Shown piece by piece: positions 46,641 through 55,523 of a DNA stretch of 64,000 nucleotides. Positions within the stretch are counted from its first letter, which is position 1; each line of letters opens with the position of its first letter. The notes below the pieces were generated by a model. That model worked only from the letters and a program-made list of their open reading frames with translations, was not told the origin of the DNA and searched no databases. Source of the DNA: Aurantibacter sp042094015 (GTDB lineage: Bacteria; Bacteroidota; Bacteroidia; Flavobacteriales; Flavobacteriaceae); contig NZ_JBELDZ010000002.1 of NCBI RefSeq assembly GCF_042094015.1, positions 14,477 to 78,476 on the forward strand, in the 5' to 3' direction. Made by a program: the position numbers and the translations under genes.

Positions 46641-47282
46641 ATGAATTTTGATGAATTTGTTACATTAGTTTCAAAAGTAAAAAATATTACGCTTCCAGCA
46701 GAAAAATCTCATCTTAAAATGGTGCCACCATACAGAGAAGATTTAATCAAACAACAAGCAGGTAATATAGCAAATGCTCGTAAAGCTGCTGTTATGGCTT
46801 TGTTTTATCCAAATTCAAGCAATCAAACGTATTTGGTGCTTATTTTAAGAAAAACATATAAAGGTGTGCATTCTGCACAAATTGGTTTTCCAGGAGGAAA
46901 GGTAGAGTTAGAAGATAAAGATTTAGAATATACAGCCTTAAGAGAAACCTTTGAAGAAGTTGGTGTTCCAATAGATTATATTACACCTTTAAAAGCTCTA
47001 ACAAAAGTGTATATTCCGCCAAGTAATTTTTATGTATCTCCTTTTTTAGGAATTAGTAAAAGCACACCATTGTTTGTAAAGCAAGATGATGAAGTAGAAG
47101 AAATTCTAGAAGTAAAGCTTCAAGATTTTTTAGATGATAAGAACTTAAAAACCAAAGAAGTACAATTAAAAGATAAGTCGCAATTTAATGTACCAGCTAT
47201 GGAGTTAAACAACCATTTAGTTTGGGGCGCAACAGCAATGATGCTTAGCGAGGTAAAAGACTTGTTAAAATCTGTGCTTTAA
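46641..47282 (+). CDS. CoA pyrophosphatase (Nudix hydrolase)
   Basis: 213 residues. The NuCoA signature VLILRKTYKGVHSAQIGFPGG and the Nudix box GGKVELEDKDLEYTALRETF-EEVG show the CoA-cleaving subfamily (3'-phosphoadenosine diphosphate and phosphopantetheine products), with the expected two-residue longer loop. The gene is divergent from the cyclophilin with one base between start codons. Confidence 0.93.
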   Translation: MNFDEFVTLVSKVKNITLPAEKSHLKMVPPYREDLIKQQAGNIANARKAAVMALFYPNSSNQTYLVLILRKTYKGVHSAQIGFPGGKVELEDKDLEYTALRETFEEVGVPIDYITPLKALTKVYIPPSNFYVSPFLGISKSTPLFVKQDDEVEEILEVKLQDFLDDKNLKTKEVQLKDKSQFNVPAMELNNHLVWGATAMMLSEVKDLLKSVL

Positions 47283-47327
47283 CCTCTAATTTTTATACAT
47301 TAGCGACCTCAAAATCAACTAAAAACT

Positions 47328-48131
47328 ATGGGGTTATTTAAAAAAAATCCTTTCGGACATAATTTATTTATTAAAAAATGGCTAATTCGTATTCTTGGAG
47401 CTTTGTCTCATAGACGTTTTAGAGGTTTTAACGACTTACAAATTGAAGGTTCAGAAATAATAAAAGAATTACCAGATACAAATGTCTTGTTTATATCTAA
47501 TCATCAAACCTATTTTGCAGATGTAGTTTCTATGTTTCATGTATTTAATGCAAGTTTAAAAGGAAGAGGAGATTCTATAAAAAATGTAGGTTACCTTTGG
47601 AATCCTAAGCTTAATATGTATTATGTGGCAGCAAAAGAAACTATGCGTTCTGGTATTTTACCAAAAATTTTAGCTTACGTAGGTTCTATATCTATAGAAC
47701 GTACATGGAGAAGTGAAGGTAAAGATGTAAATCGCCAAGTTAAAATGAGCGATATTTCTGCTATAAGTAAAGCTTTAGACGATGGTTGGGTTATTACATT
47801 TCCGCAAGGAACAACGACACCTTTTAAACCAATTAGAAAAGGAACAGCACATATTATTAAGCGCTATAAACCAGTTGTAGTACCAATTGGTATAGATGGT
47901 TTTAGACGTAGTTTTGATAAGAAAGGTTTACGTATTAATAAGAAAAATATTCTGCAATCTTTTGAAATTAAAGAACCACTTAAAATAGATTACGATAACG
48001 AAAGTATAGCAGATATTGTTGAAAAAATAGAATACGCAATAGAACAACATCCATCTTTTTTAAAGGTATTAACGCCAGAGCAAATTCAAGAACAAGAAGA
48101 ATTAAATGAGTTGCGTGGTGGAGCCGTTTAG
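47328..48131 (+). CDS. Lysophospholipid acyltransferase family protein (1-acyl-sn-glycerol-3-phosphate acyltransferase-like)
   Basis: 267 residues. Acyltransferase motif I is FISNHQTYFADVVSM; the catalytic His and Asp are separated by five residues rather than the usual four. Later motifs are FPQGTTTPFKPIRKGTAHI and VVPIGIDGF. No N-terminal anchor is obvious, though the region 1-30 is amphipathic. The likely reaction is phospholipid acylation, but the exact acceptor is uncertain. It follows the Nudix gene by 45 bases. Confidence 0.9.
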   Translation: MGLFKKNPFGHNLFIKKWLIRILGALSHRRFRGFNDLQIEGSEIIKELPDTNVLFISNHQTYFADVVSMFHVFNASLKGRGDSIKNVGYLWNPKLNMYYVAAKETMRSGILPKILAYVGSISIERTWRSEGKDVNRQVKMSDISAISKALDDGWVITFPQGTTTPFKPIRKGTAHIIKRYKPVVVPIGIDGFRRSFDKKGLRINKKNILQSFEIKEPLKIDYDNESIADIVEKIEYAIEQHPSFLKVLTPEQIQEQEELNELRGGAV

Positions 48132-48154
48132 TTTTTTAGTAAACTTATTTAAAG

Positions 48155-48345
48155 GGTTCGTTTAACTGCTAAAGTTATGGTTAGTGCTGCGCGGAAGTTC
48201 AGCGAACTTCAAGCCAGCACAAGTAAAAGCTTTTGGCGTTTTTTATGTTTAGTAGTTAAAAATAAGAAAAAAGCTTTTGCGACAATGTAAATCATCCAAC
48301 ATTTCGGCTATCACTCGCTCCCGCATTAATTATAGTCCTTGTTGT
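48155..48345. repeat. Hairpin-rich dispersed-repeat-like segment between convergent genes
   Basis: TTCGTTTAACTGC (about 48158) is the inverse of the right end of repeat R1. A hairpin follows: GTGCTG (48184-48189) pairs with CAGCAC (48215-48220), enclosing GAAGTTC (48194-48200) and GAACTTC (48204-48210). From about 48270 on is a GC-richer stretch (CGGCTATCACTCGCTCCCGC). The last codons and stop of the lipoprotein gene ending at 48330 lie inside this segment. Confidence 0.45.
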
Positions 48346-48959
48346 GCATTGTTTTTTTTCTGTATTTCTATCTTTTCAAAAGTTCTAATACAGCTAATTA
48401 ACATTGACATATTCTTTTTTAAATTATCATTTAAAGTAGAAGTTGCAGTAATATTATAGAAAACATCAGTTTCATCAGCTTCTAATACAAACATTATAAA
48501 ATCTGTTTTTCCATACTCTTCTGTCTCAGGATTTGTGTGAAGAAAAAATGAATCATATTCTAAAATGCTAGAAATTCCTGATTCAAGAATTTCTACACCG
48601 ATAAAATCTCTGACAACGTAAATGGAATGATTAAATGCAGACTCAAGATTTACATTTTTTTTGTGTCCTCTTACTTTTTGAATAGATATCCAGTTTTGGT
48701 TTCCATTTTCATCTTTTTTGGATTTTATATCCAAACTTAAGATAACACTCTCGAAAACATTTTTTTCAGTTTTATATTCTTTAATTTTAGTATTATATCC
48801 TTTTGGGATTGATATTTTAAAATCAAGTTTTTCGTCAATTATTTGCCTTTTTGCAAATTTTATTGGGGTATTTGAATATTGATTTAGTGTATTGTATTCT
48901 TTTGGATTACAAGAAAATATCATAAGAATGATTAATAATATAAAGTATATTTTTCTCAT
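48330..48959 (-). CDS. Hypothetical lipoprotein
   Basis: 209 residues. MRKIYFILLIILMIFSCNPK is a clear lipoprotein signal with Cys at 17. The body has a mixed alpha/beta pattern (FKISIPKGYNTKIKEYKTEKN, VDLDIKSKKDENGNQNWISI-like, LEADETDVFYNITAT), resembling small PsbP-like or LpqN-like domains, but no family is recognised with confidence. The final seven residues (NNAQQGL) are encoded by repeat-like sequence, so the C-terminus may have been altered. Confidence 0.7.
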   Translation of the reverse strand: MRKIYFILLIILMIFSCNPKEYNTLNQYSNTPIKFAKRQIIDEKLDFKISIPKGYNTKIKEYKTEKNVFESVILSLDIKSKKDENGNQNWISIQKVRGHKKNVNLESAFNHSIYVVRDFIGVEILESGISSILEYDSFFLHTNPETEEYGKTDFIMFVLEADETDVFYNITATSTLNDNLKKNMSMLISCIRTFEKIEIQKKNNAQQGL

Positions 48960-48975
48960 AAGTGTTTAATGATGC

Positions 48976-49060
48976 ATAACAAGATGATATGAACACGTTT
49001 TAATGTTTTATATCAGTAGCTAAACGAAGTTAGCTTAAAAATATAACAAAGTCAAGTTTT
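48976..49060. repeat. Dispersed hairpin repeat, second copy (R2)
   Basis: 39 bases (48978-49016) identical to R1, then CTAAACGAAGTTAGC and a tail with AACAAAGTCAAGTTTT. The left inverted end has degenerated (GATGCATAAC). Same position type: between two minus-strand genes. Confidence 0.78.
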
Positions 49061-49106
49061 GTAAAATCAAACTATTGAAAGCTGTTTATAAAAAATAGAA
49101 ATTAAT

Positions 49107-49739
49107 TTAAACCTCTAACTTCTTTAATTCTTTATAATTATGATTTAATTGCTTTAATAAAATACCGTAAAGTAATTTGTAAAACAACCAGAAAAATCCA
49201 AGAACAACAGCAACTATAAACACAACGGTTAGTATAGATGTTATTAATTGGATATGGCTAAAACTCTCTATAGAACTTGATAATTGTGGATTGTTTTTAA
49301 TAGAAAAGCTTAAAGAAAAAGGTATGGTTAGCAGAATGGCTGCTAAGTTATAGATAACATAACATTTTACAATTTTTCTAGTTTTTAAAATGTTTTGCAT
49401 TAAAACCTTTGTGGAATCTGTAGTAGAAATGTTTCTATAAGATTTGTATAGTAAATAAATAAATAGAAATACAATACCAAAAGTAAAAATGCTAATTGCA
49501 GTATAAACGGCTTCGCTACCAAAGGCTGCTCTAATTTTAGCTTCGTAGTCTGGAGATACAAAAGGAATAAAATTTAGTAAAACCCAAAAGGCTAATTCGG
49601 CAATACTAATATAAAAAAGCGTTTTCACAATAGAAGACGACTTTTTATGTAGCATACTTGTTAAATCTTTAGTAGAAAAGGTTTTATGCTTGTTTTTGGT
49701 TTGTTTCCAGTGACCTTTTAATAATTCTAATTCATCCAT
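49107..49739 (-). CDS. Four-span membrane protein adjacent to an ECF sigma factor
   Basis: 210 residues with about four membrane helices (near 38-60, 75-98, 120-142, 168-195). It opens MDELELLKGHWKQTKNKHKTFSTKDLTSML, a cytoplasmic segment of the kind found in membrane proteins of unknown function that pair with sigma factors in Bacteroidetes. Its start is 3 bases after the sigma gene stop. A role as anti-sigma factor is an inference from position. Confidence 0.65.
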   Translation of the reverse strand: MDELELLKGHWKQTKNKHKTFSTKDLTSMLHKKSSSIVKTLFYISIAELAFWVLLNFIPFVSPDYEAKIRAAFGSEAVYTAISIFTFGIVFLFIYLLYKSYRNISTTDSTKVLMQNILKTRKIVKCYVIYNLAAILLTIPFSLSFSIKNNPQLSSSIESFSHIQLITSILTVVFIVAVVLGFFWLFYKLLYGILLKQLNHNYKELKKLEV

Positions 49740-49742
49740 AGT

Positions 49743-50237
49743 TTACGGATTTAAAATGGTTCTTAACTTAGTTTTTACTCTATTCATCTTCACACGTGCA
49801 TTCACTTCAGTAATTCCCAATGTTTCACTTATTTCGGTGTAATTTTTTTCTTCCAGATATAAAAACACCAATGCTTTATCTATGTCGTTTAATTGGTGTA
49901 CAGCTTGGTAAAGTAGCTTTAATTGTTGCTCCTCAGTATCATCATATTCTTCAGCAGAAATTTTAAATTCTACAGCATCAAATTCTTGAGTTGCAATTCT
50001 TCGTTTAGACTTTCTGTATAATGTTATGGCTGTATTTAAGCCAATTCTATACATCCAAGTGCTAAACTTAGCATCGCCACGAAACTTAGGAAATGCTTTC
50101 CATAGTTGAATGGTTATTTCTTGAAATAAATCGTTATGAGCATCATAATTATTAGTGTAAAGCCTACAGACTTTGTGCACAATATTCTGATGCTTTTCAA
50201 GAAGCGAAACAAATTCTACTCTATTAGTACTATCCAA
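49743..50237 (-). CDS. ECF-type RNA polymerase sigma factor
   Basis: 164 residues, TTG start (TTG GAT AGT). Region 2 is VCRLYTNNYDAHNDLFQEITIQLWKAFPKFRGDAKFSTWMYRIGLNTAI, and region 4 is LNDIDKALVFLYLEEKNYTEISETLGITEVNARVKMNRVKTKLR. Typical of ECF factors of Bacteroidetes. The membrane protein just downstream could be its regulator. The upstream gene set on the other strand (TPR protein, sensor kinase) may be in its regulon. Confidence 0.93.
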   Translation of the reverse strand: MDSTNRVEFVSLLEKHQNIVHKVCRLYTNNYDAHNDLFQEITIQLWKAFPKFRGDAKFSTWMYRIGLNTAITLYRKSKRRIATQEFDAVEFKISAEEYDDTEEQQLKLLYQAVHQLNDIDKALVFLYLEEKNYTEISETLGITEVNARVKMNRVKTKLRTILNP

Positions 50238-50417
50238 TGATTGTTTTTGGTTTGGTTATTATATAAGTAATGTAAAATTACATTTTGTTACACTTATTTT
50301 AGTCTTTTTTTCAAAAAAATACAATTCAGCTTAAAAATACAACAGTTCGGTTTCTTTTAATTTAAAAAAGAAGAGATCTGTTGCATATTTGTTCTGTAAT
50401 TATAAAACAACAAACTT

Positions 50418-51038
50418 ATGACTCGATTAATATTTTTAGTAACGTCTTTTTTAGTAACAACATTAAGTGCTCAAACTTTTAATAAAGATATTGAAAAAGG
50501 AAAATTGGCATTAACAAATTATGAAACGGTAAAAGCTATTTCAATTTTTGAAAACTTATCTAAGCAGCACACAGATAATTGGTTGCCAAATTATTATGCG
50601 GCACAAACACTAATAACCGAAGCTTTTATAAATAGTCAGAAATCTTTAATAGTAAAAGAGAAACTAACAAAAGCTCAAATTTACCTAGATAAAGCACATA
50701 ACTTAACGTCTAAAAACGAAGAAGTTATTATTTTACAAGCTAAACTATATTTAGCATATGTTGTTAGTAATAGTGAGGTTTACGGTAGACAGTATTCTGG
50801 AATAATTTCTAAACTATATAATGATGCTTACGTATTAAATCCAAAAAATCCACGTGTGGTTTTAGGTAAAGCACAATGGGAAATAGGTGCTGCTAAATAT
50901 TTTGGTAGTGATACTAGTACTTTTTGTGCCGATTTAGAAAAAGCAGTTAAACTTTTTGATACCTTTAAGCAAGAAAGTAGCCAACATCCAAATTGGGGTG
51001 AAGAAGAGGCTGTTTTAGCTGTAAAAAACTGTAAATAA
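50418..51038 (+). CDS. Exported TPR-like protein
   Basis: 206 residues with signal peptide (MTRLIFLVTSFLVTTLSAQ). The mature protein is helical with TPR-like pairs (LALTNYETVKAISIFENLSK, KAQIYLDKAHNLTSKNEEV, GIISKLYNDAYVLNPKNPRVV). Periplasmic. It lies 13 bases upstream of the kinase gene, so it may be the sensor input or another product of the same operon. Family not named with confidence. Confidence 0.72.
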   Translation: MTRLIFLVTSFLVTTLSAQTFNKDIEKGKLALTNYETVKAISIFENLSKQHTDNWLPNYYAAQTLITEAFINSQKSLIVKEKLTKAQIYLDKAHNLTSKNEEVIILQAKLYLAYVVSNSEVYGRQYSGIISKLYNDAYVLNPKNPRVVLGKAQWEIGAAKYFGSDTSTFCADLEKAVKLFDTFKQESSQHPNWGEEEAVLAVKNCK

Positions 51039-51051
51039 AAGTAAGTGTAAT

Positions 51052-52377
51052 ATGAAAAAAGCCGCCATAACATTTTTAATAGGAACTATTGTTTTTTTAA
51101 TAGGTGCAATGTTTTTTGAAGAGTATACATTTAATAATGTTAGTCATTTAATATTTCATTTCTCTATGTATCAGCTTTATGCTTTTTTATTAGGCTATTC
51201 TAATATGGCATATTTTAGTTACTTAGAAGGTAGAAACTGGAAAAAGAGAGATTGGTTAAAACGTATTCTAATTGGTATTACAGGTTCGGTTGTTATTACT
51301 TTAATTGGCTTATTTATTTTAAGGGCATTTTCTAGTATTATAATTAATGGAGAAGCTGTTACTTATTTTTTAAAAAATGAATCTTTTAGGAATTATCAAT
51401 TTGGATTATGGATAACGTTAACGGTTGTTGTTACTTTTCATATTATTTATTTTTATAATAAAAGTCAGCAAAACAAAATAAAAGAACAAAAAGTTATTGC
51501 AGGAACTGCAAGCGCTAAGTTTGATGCTTTAAAAAATCAATTAGACCCTCATTTTCTTTTTAATAGTTTAAATGTTTTAAATAGTTTAATAGAAGAGAAT
51601 CCAGAAAATGCGCAACAATTTACAACTGCATTATCTAAGGTCTATAGATATGTATTAGAGCAAAAAAATAAAGATTTAGTTACAGTAGACGAAGAATTAA
51701 AGTTTGCTAAAACGTATATGACTTTATTAAAAATGCGTTTTGAAGATAGTTTAATATTTGAAATTCCTGAAAAAGCACAAAACCCAGAAAGTAAAGTGGT
51801 GCCATTATCTTTACAATTACTCTTAGAAAACGCAGTAAAGCATAATATAGTTACAAGTACTAAGCCTTTAAAAATAATTATAAAAGAACAAGACAACAGT
51901 ATAGTTGTACAAAACAATCTACAGATAAAACAAATTTTAAATAAAAGTAGTGGTGTTGGATTAAGTAATATTGTACAACGCTACAGATTATTGACAAATA
52001 GAAAAATAGAAATAAACGCTACAAAAACACATTTTATAGCAACAATACCATTATTAACAAAACAAATAAATATTATGGAAGTAAACACAGGATTTAGCGA
52101 ACAAATGGCATATACTCAAGCAAAAAAAGAAGTAGAAAAAATTAAAGGTTTTTATGGTAATGCCATATCTTATTCTTTTGTAATACCTTTTTTAATTTTT
52201 ATTAATTTAAGATATTCACCAGAGTTTTATTGGTTCTTTTTTCCAATGTTTGGATGGGGAATGGGTTTAGCTTTTCACGCTTTAGAGGTTTTTGGATATG
52301 GTAAATCTTGGGAAGATAAAAAGATAAAAGAAATAATGGAAAAAGTAAAGTCTAACCAATTAAATACTTGGAAATAA
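51052..52377 (+). CDS. LytS-type sensor histidine kinase fused to a 2TM domain
   Basis: 441 residues. Four N-terminal membrane helices (about 7-140), then the His_kinase domain with the phosphoacceptor in NQLDPHFLFNSLNVLNSL and the ATPase part LLLENAVKHN and GVGLSNI. A second unit follows at about 345-441: AYTQAKKEVEKIKGFYGNAI, two helices, and HALEVFGYGKSWEDKKIKEIMEK, the 2TM domain. The fusion brings this domain to the C-terminus. Stop overlaps the next ATG (TAATG). Confidence 0.92.
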   Translation: MKKAAITFLIGTIVFLIGAMFFEEYTFNNVSHLIFHFSMYQLYAFLLGYSNMAYFSYLEGRNWKKRDWLKRILIGITGSVVITLIGLFILRAFSSIIINGEAVTYFLKNESFRNYQFGLWITLTVVVTFHIIYFYNKSQQNKIKEQKVIAGTASAKFDALKNQLDPHFLFNSLNVLNSLIEENPENAQQFTTALSKVYRYVLEQKNKDLVTVDEELKFAKTYMTLLKMRFEDSLIFEIPEKAQNPESKVVPLSLQLLLENAVKHNIVTSTKPLKIIIKEQDNSIVVQNNLQIKQILNKSSGVGLSNIVQRYRLLTNRKIEINATKTHFIATIPLLTKQINIMEVNTGFSEQMAYTQAKKEVEKIKGFYGNAISYSFVIPFLIFINLRYSPEFYWFFFPMFGWGMGLAFHALEVFGYGKSWEDKKIKEIMEKVKSNQLNTWK

Positions 52378-52697
52378 TGGAATTCTTAGAGCAAAAAATG
52401 CAAGAAGAAAATTATACCGAAGCTGTAAAACGTGTTAAAAAGATAAAAGGGTTTTATGTTCATTTTATTGTATACATAGTTATTAGTTTAATGATGCTTG
52501 GTGTAAAAATGTATTATACAAGTCCATCCGAAAGTGTCTTTAGGTATCAAAATTTCACAACATTCTTTTTTTGGGGAATTGGTATAGTAGCGCATGCAAG
52601 TGCTGTTTTTATTCCTCAATTAAAATTTGGAAAACAATGGGAAGAGAAAAAAATAAAGGAAATTATGGAGCGTAAAAAAAACAATGAATTATATTAG
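52377..52697 (+). CDS. Stand-alone 2TM domain protein
   Basis: 106 residues from ATG 52377, which overlaps the kinase stop (a TTG nine bases upstream is the alternative). It contains EAVKRVKKIKGFYVHFIVYI, two membrane helices and HASAVFIPQLKFGKQWEEKKIKEIMERKK, mirroring the C-terminal unit of the preceding kinase. Such 2TM proteins are typical companions of LytS/LytTR systems in Flavobacteriia. Confidence 0.9.
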   Translation: MEFLEQKMQEENYTEAVKRVKKIKGFYVHFIVYIVISLMMLGVKMYYTSPSESVFRYQNFTTFFFWGIGIVAHASAVFIPQLKFGKQWEEKKIKEIMERKKNNELY

Positions 52698-52795
52698 TTT
52701 TATTATAATACAAGCATCTTGATTTAATAACAATATAAATTTAGGTGAGAATTAATTACTTTGTTTAATATCTTAAATAAAATATTATTAGAATA

Positions 52796-53551
52796 ATGAA
52801 TGTACTTATTATAGAGGATGAAAAACCATCTGCTAGACGTTTAAAACGTATGTTAGGAACTATTGGAGTAACAGCAGAAGTTATGTTGCATTCTGTAGAA
52901 GAATCTATAGAATGGTTTCAAAACAATGTACATCCAGACGTGATTTTTTTGGATATTCAGTTAAGCGATGGATTGTCTTTTGAGATTTTTGATGAGGTAA
53001 CTATTAACTCAGCTATAATTTTTACTACTGCTTATGATGAGTATGCGTTACAAGCATTTAAGCTAAACAGTATAGATTATTTGCTTAAGCCCATAGATGC
53101 TAAAGAATTAGAAGATGCTATTTCTAAATATAAAGAGCGTATTCCAAAACAAACTAATTTAACGGTAGATTTTAACGATATAAAGAATTTGTTAACCAAT
53201 CCAATAGATCGTGTATATAAAAAACGTTTTTCTGTTAAAGTAGGGCAACATATTAAATTAATTAATAACGAAGATGTAGATTGTTTTTATAGTGAGAATA
53301 AAGCTACTTACGCATTTACTAAAGAAAAAAGGAGTTATGTTTTAGAACAGTCTTTAGACCAATTAGAAATGGATTTAGATCCTCAGACTTTTTTTAGAGT
53401 AAATCGTAAATTTTATATTAATGTAAACGCGATTTTAGATATTGTAAGTTATTCTAACTCAAGATTAAAAATAAAATTACACCATTATACTGATGAAGAA
53501 ATTATTGTAGCTAGAGAACGTGTAAAAGATTTTAAATTGTGGCTAGAGTAG
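52796..53551 (+). CDS. LytTR-family response regulator
   Basis: 251 residues. Receiver domain with acidic pocket D8/E9, phosphoacceptor D53 (VIFLDIQLSDG) and Lys in YLLKPID; LytTR DNA-binding domain from about 145 (RFSVKVGQHIKLINNEDV ... FRVNRKFYINVNAI). Cognate of the kinase encoded just upstream. The regulated genes are not identifiable, but autoregulation of the cluster is common. Confidence 0.95.
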   Translation: MNVLIIEDEKPSARRLKRMLGTIGVTAEVMLHSVEESIEWFQNNVHPDVIFLDIQLSDGLSFEIFDEVTINSAIIFTTAYDEYALQAFKLNSIDYLLKPIDAKELEDAISKYKERIPKQTNLTVDFNDIKNLLTNPIDRVYKKRFSVKVGQHIKLINNEDVDCFYSENKATYAFTKEKRSYVLEQSLDQLEMDLDPQTFFRVNRKFYINVNAILDIVSYSNSRLKIKLHHYTDEEIIVARERVKDFKLWLE

Positions 53552-53559
53552 GGCTTAGG

Positions 53560-54747
53560 TTATTCCTCAATCTTATTGTCGTTAAATGCACTTGGTAATA
53601 AATTAGGAATTAACTTAGCAAATATTGGAAGTAAAATTGCTCCGCCAGGTAATAAAAAAATAGCCAGACTAGGAATTGTTTTTAATATGTCTAATAATTG
53701 TAGTTGTACTTTTTCTTGTTCTTCTTTGGTTAATTCTCTAAATGTAGACTGACTTAAAAGTAGCATTAACTCCTTACTTTGCGATAATTCTTTAATAATA
53801 CGTTTGCTGTTTCTTTTTATTAGCCTTATAACTAATTCAGATGCGTTATCATAGAAATTATTTAATGCATTTGTTTTTCTAAATAATTTAGAATCTTTAG
53901 CCTTATTAAAAAACACAGCCATATTATTAATTGATATGTTTATGTTTTTTTCCGATAAACACATATCTGTACCTAATTTTTTTAGAAAATTATAAGATGA
54001 ATCGTTTTCAAAATCAGTTTCCCAAATAGTTAAAGCAGCAACATCTAAAAAATATGTATTTTCAATAACGCCATATTCACTTTCAATTATTTGATTGTAG
54101 TTTAAGTCTATTTTATTTGTTGATTCGTTTTGGTATAGGAAAGAATTAGAAATAGATTTTAGAGTTGTTTTTTGTTCTTTTTGATATTCTTTTTTAAAAC
54201 TTATAACATCACTAGTAATATTTGCAACTATATATTCTAAGTCTTTGTAATAGGTTTTTATATCAACTTTAGAGTTTAATAAATTATAATACGCAATAAC
54301 GTCAATAAATAGAAGGCTGTTTGTAGTTTTTTTATTAAAATGTTTAGTTAGTAAATTGGTGTCTATTTGTACGTGTTCATTTATAATGCGTTCTAGTTGT
54401 TGGTATTTATCTTTACCAGCAATAAATTTATCCCATAGGCTAAGATCAAAAACATCAATTTTTTCAAAGTAAATTAATAGAGACTCTATGAAATTGGCAA
54501 AATTTGGTTGCCTGTTTTTTAATTTATAAACACAAAAAAAAGCAGTTAATACATTTAGTTTTTCTATTTCTTCTTGAGTTAGATCTTGTTCGTTTTTAAA
54601 GTTAAAAATAAGGTTAGTGCTAAAACCATAAATAAAACCACAATTATTTAATAAGCTGTAAAGATCCTTAAATGTGTTTGTTTTAAAGTGGATAGTAGGA
54701 CTTAGAGTTTCATACTTCTTAATCCAACCACTAGAAGATGGGTTCAT
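53560..54747 (-). CDS. LETM1-like (LETM1-related biofilm-associated) protein
   Basis: 395 residues, mainly helical. The C-terminal LETM1-type segment is recognisable: SQSKELMLLLSQSTFRELTKEEQEKVQLQLLDILKTIPSLAIFLLPGGAILLPIFAKLIPNLLPSAF, with one membrane helix. Eukaryotic LETM1 is a mitochondrial ion exchanger; bacterial homologues have been linked to biofilm formation, mechanism unknown. It ends 8 bases from the response regulator stop (convergent). Confidence 0.82.
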   Translation of the reverse strand: MNPSSSGWIKKYETLSPTIHFKTNTFKDLYSLLNNCGFIYGFSTNLIFNFKNEQDLTQEEIEKLNVLTAFFCVYKLKNRQPNFANFIESLLIYFEKIDVFDLSLWDKFIAGKDKYQQLERIINEHVQIDTNLLTKHFNKKTTNSLLFIDVIAYYNLLNSKVDIKTYYKDLEYIVANITSDVISFKKEYQKEQKTTLKSISNSFLYQNESTNKIDLNYNQIIESEYGVIENTYFLDVAALTIWETDFENDSSYNFLKKLGTDMCLSEKNINISINNMAVFFNKAKDSKLFRKTNALNNFYDNASELVIRLIKRNSKRIIKELSQSKELMLLLSQSTFRELTKEEQEKVQLQLLDILKTIPSLAIFLLPGGAILLPIFAKLIPNLLPSAFNDNKIEE

Positions 54748-54794
54748 AAACTTATACTCTTAATAATCAAATATACTTTAAATAGAATTAAATA

Positions 54795-54825
54795 AAAAAG
54801 CCATTACAATATGTAATAGCTTTTT
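54795..54825 (-). terminator. Terminator downstream of sodC
   Basis: An imperfect 13-base stem (AAAAAGCCATTAC with TGTAATAGCTTTTT) and a short loop; U-rich on the minus strand. Confidence 0.72.
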
Positions 54826-54846
54826 GTTATGGTATTTAAATATGTA

Positions 54847-55434
54847 TTATTTAATAATTCCAGCACAACTTACTCGTTTACCTGCTGCACCCGATGGTTG
54901 AGAAGATAAATCATCAAATCCTTCATGAATAATAATAGCTTTACCAATTATGTTTTTTGTAACGTCGTCACAGCCAATACACCATTCGTTAGTGTGCATT
55001 GTTACCAAACCTTCACCTTGTTGGTTTGCAACAAAATTCCCTATATCACCTTTATGAAATCCTTTTTTACTTTTCCATTCACCATGAGGTTGTCCTGTAG
55101 GATTCCAATGTCCTCCAGCAGATTTACCATCAATACTACTACAATCTGCATTTTCGTGAATATGTATTGCATGAGTTCCTGGAGTAAGACCAGTTATATT
55201 TGCAACCATTTTAACATAGTTGTATTTGTCAAGAGTAAACTTAACCTCACCAGAAACATTACTTTCGCTTTTAGGTTCTAATGCAATAGTTAATTCTGTT
55301 TTAATTCCAAGTTTAGACTTATCTACAACTATCTCTTTAACGTCCTCAACTACTTCAATAGTTTTTTCTTCTTTTTTACAACCAGATGTAAATCCTAATA
55401 ATACTATTCCAATAGCTAAAGTATAATTTTTCAT
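54847..55434 (-). CDS. sodC: CuZn superoxide dismutase, lipoprotein
   Basis: 195 residues. Lipoprotein signal with Cys at 19 (LGFTSGCKK). Metal ligands for Cu are H91, H93, H109 and H170, and for Zn H109, H117, H127 and D130 (HIHENADC, GGHWNPTGQPHG, HKGDIGNF). C98 and C190 form the conserved disulphide. An additional CxxC (WCIGC, 152-156) is in the electrostatic loop region and is not part of the basic family. It protects the periplasm from superoxide. Confidence 0.95.
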   Translation of the reverse strand: MKNYTLAIGIVLLGFTSGCKKEEKTIEVVEDVKEIVVDKSKLGIKTELTIALEPKSESNVSGEVKFTLDKYNYVKMVANITGLTPGTHAIHIHENADCSSIDGKSAGGHWNPTGQPHGEWKSKKGFHKGDIGNFVANQQGEGLVTMHTNEWCIGCDDVTKNIIGKAIIIHEGFDDLSSQPSGAAGKRVSCAGIIK

Positions 55435-55523
55435 AATGTGTAATTTTGGTTATTTTTATAAAAGTAATAGGTTAAAATGTTATTACAAAAAAATAAGATA
55501 AAATAATTAAGACATCTTCTTTT

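Noticed and set aside
50828..51073. 81-codon minus-strand frame across the TPR-like and kinase gene junction
   Set aside because: Antisense to two supported genes and without a credible protein pattern.
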